Of a DNA stretch of 64,000 nucleotides, positions 63,089 through 64,000 are shown piece by piece; position 1 is the stretch's first letter; the number at the start of each line of letters is the position of its first letter. The notes below the pieces were generated by a model. The model made no database searches, was not told the DNA's origin, and was given only the letters and a program-made list of their open reading frames with translations. This DNA is from Streptomyces canus. GTDB lineage: Bacteria; Actinomycetota; Actinomycetes; Streptomycetales; Streptomycetaceae. Position numbers and translations under genes: made by a program. Where the stretch lies: assembly GCF_030815415.1 (NCBI RefSeq), contig NZ_JAUSWW010000001.1:5332001-5396000 (forward strand). The letters run 5' to 3'.

Positions 63089-63715
63089 CTAGGGACCCCA
63101 CGGCGGCGGGCCGGTGCGGGTGGCCCAGGCGGCGAGGGCGGCCTCGTCGAAGAGGCGGATCCCGGTACCGGACGCGTACTGGGCCGCGGGCTTGGTGAAC
63201 ACGGACGTGGTGACGACGGCGGCGACCTGGGCGCCGTGGACGCTGTAGCAAGTGCCGCCGAACCGCTGGAGATCCGGGCTGCCCACCTTGGTGGTCGGGC
63301 CGTAGCGCTTGCACTGGATGACGACGCGACGCCCGTCCGGGGCATCGGCGACGACGTCGGCGCCCAGGTCCCCGGCGCCTCCCACGACCCGGACCCCGAG
63401 ACAGCCGTCGCGCTCGCAGAGGAACGCGACGGCGTGCTCGAACTCCCTTGAGCCCATGGCGTGGTAGCGCGCCACCTCCGTGGACCGCAGGGAGCGGACG
63501 CGATGGAGCTCCGCGGCCTGGCGGGCCCGGCGCTTGCCGAGTGCGAGGCCGCCGCCCACGAGGAGCAGGAGGATGAAGAAGGCGCCCGCGCCGTTGCCGT
63601 CGGCCCAGGCGAGGAGCGCCGCCGGGAGCAGGACGAGGGCGGCGACCGCGTAGAGGCAGCCCGCGACTCCGATCGGTTCGGACGGCCGGACGAGGTCGCG
63701 TGTGGGCGCGCGCAT
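63089..63715 (-). CDS. Membrane-anchored Mrr-like restriction endonuclease-fold protein
   Basis: A 208-residue protein with two membrane helices (about 15-38 and 43-60) and a C-terminal Mrr_cat-type nuclease domain: MGSREFEHAVAFLCERDG, then GGAGDLGADVVADAPDGRR with the catalytic Asp and VIQCKRYG (Q-x-K), and GAQVAAVVTTSVFTKPA. Similar proteins are widespread in actinobacteria as 'restriction endonuclease' and may act on methylated or foreign DNA; the membrane anchor makes a classical role uncertain. GGGGGG lies just before ATG 63715. The 207 bases beyond it (63716-63922) hold its promoter. Confidence 0.85.
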   Translation of the reverse strand: MRAPTRDLVRPSEPIGVAGCLYAVAALVLLPAALLAWADGNGAGAFFILLLLVGGGLALGKRRARQAAELHRVRSLRSTEVARYHAMGSREFEHAVAFLCERDGCLGVRVVGGAGDLGADVVADAPDGRRVVIQCKRYGPTTKVGSPDLQRFGGTCYSVHGAQVAAVVTTSVFTKPAAQYASGTGIRLFDEAALAAWATRTGPPPWGP

Positions 63716-63922
63716 GGATCCCCCCAAGGTGTGCCAGGTGGAGAGATCTACCACTGGGGCGCGGGGTGAGTGACCGTTATGCCGGTGAACAGCCCGTTCC
63801 GGTGTTTTCGCATGCCCGGGGCGTGCGCCTCTCCGGCGCCCGGGGAGGGTGGAGCGGGCTCCACCCGAGCAGTGGAGCCCGCACCACCGTGTCCCGGCAC
63901 CCTGGTCATTTAGCCTGCCCCC

Positions 63923-64000
63923 ATGTGGAAGACCGTGCGGCGGGCCGCGCAGGCCACCGGCCACCTCCTGCTGGCCGCCGCCATGGCGTTCGGCATGTGG
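63923..64000 (+). CDS. Start of an unknown membrane or exported protein (cut by window end)
   Basis: Twenty-six codons from ATG 63923 to the last base: basic start MWKTVRRAAQ, then a hydrophobic stretch HLLLAAAMAFGMW. TAGCCT lies 6 bases before the ATG and no ribosome site is present, consistent with leaderless mRNA. Too short to identify. Confidence 0.4.
   Translation, partial: MWKTVRRAAQATGHLLLAAAMAFGMW

Overview
The window is high-GC actinobacterial chromosome, almost certainly Streptomyces. Evidence: very strong third-position GC bias, GTG starts, Shine-Dalgarno sites of GGAGG type, an Lsr2 paralogue next to purS, and the block dnaX-purD-purC-purSQL-purF-purM-DUF3073-valine dehydrogenase-bldC-hrpA, which is conserved core gene order in this genus. 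No rRNA, insertion sequence, CRISPR array or replication origin was seen.

Layout. 1-4.5 kb: tail of a penicillin-acylase-family gene, then GNAT, cupin and short-chain dehydrogenase genes in one tightly overlapping unit, then a CopC-CopD copper protein closed by a very long hairpin. 4.6-11.3 kb: a sugar operon (Tat/lipoprotein binding protein, two ABC permeases, GH36 alpha-galactosidase, GH42 beta-galactosidase) that looks built for import and cytoplasmic breakdown of galactosides. 11.6-15.1 kb: two tandem Stealth-family phosphotransferases. 15.1-18.7 kb: a small degraded integrative element in a tRNA-Ser gene, flanked by a perfect 104-bp direct repeat, with a toxin-antitoxin pair, an unknown gene plus HTH gene, a frameshifted gene, a third decayed attachment-like sequence and an integrase stub.

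18.7-45 kb is the purine region: SRP RNA, dnaX, purD, a membrane protein resembling an M48 peptidase without its zinc motif, a dimethylformamidase-beta-like protein, purC, an ABC exporter/two-component operon lying between two identical tRNA-Gly genes, lsrL, the overlapping purS-purQ-purL operon, an ArsR-like regulator with a well-formed promoter/operator, a TTA-containing M23 peptidase, purF, purM, DUF3073, valine dehydrogenase and bldC. Together purD, purC, purSQL, purF and purM supply most steps from PRPP towards IMP, and lie in several transcription units.

45-64 kb: hrpA, a secreted beta-sandwich-type protein broken by one frameshift in a G6 run, a tRNA-Glu/Asp/Phe cluster, a membrane metallophosphoesterase, a minimal zincin, a lipoprotein, a DEAD-box helicase with a tandemly duplicated Arg/Gly tail, an amino-acid permease, tRNA-Lys, a DUF1906 protein followed by an exported M15-like protein that appears to have lost its catalytic residues, and a membrane-anchored Mrr-like nuclease.

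Most notable for follow-up: the layered tRNA-Ser island, the two apparent pseudo-peptidases, the single TTA (bldA-type) codon in the M23 gene, a recurrent GTGAC-N4-GTCAC palindrome in intergenic regions, and several genes whose -10-like hexamer sits so close to the start codon that leaderless mRNA is likely. All functional calls rest on reading motifs by eye; no database search was run.
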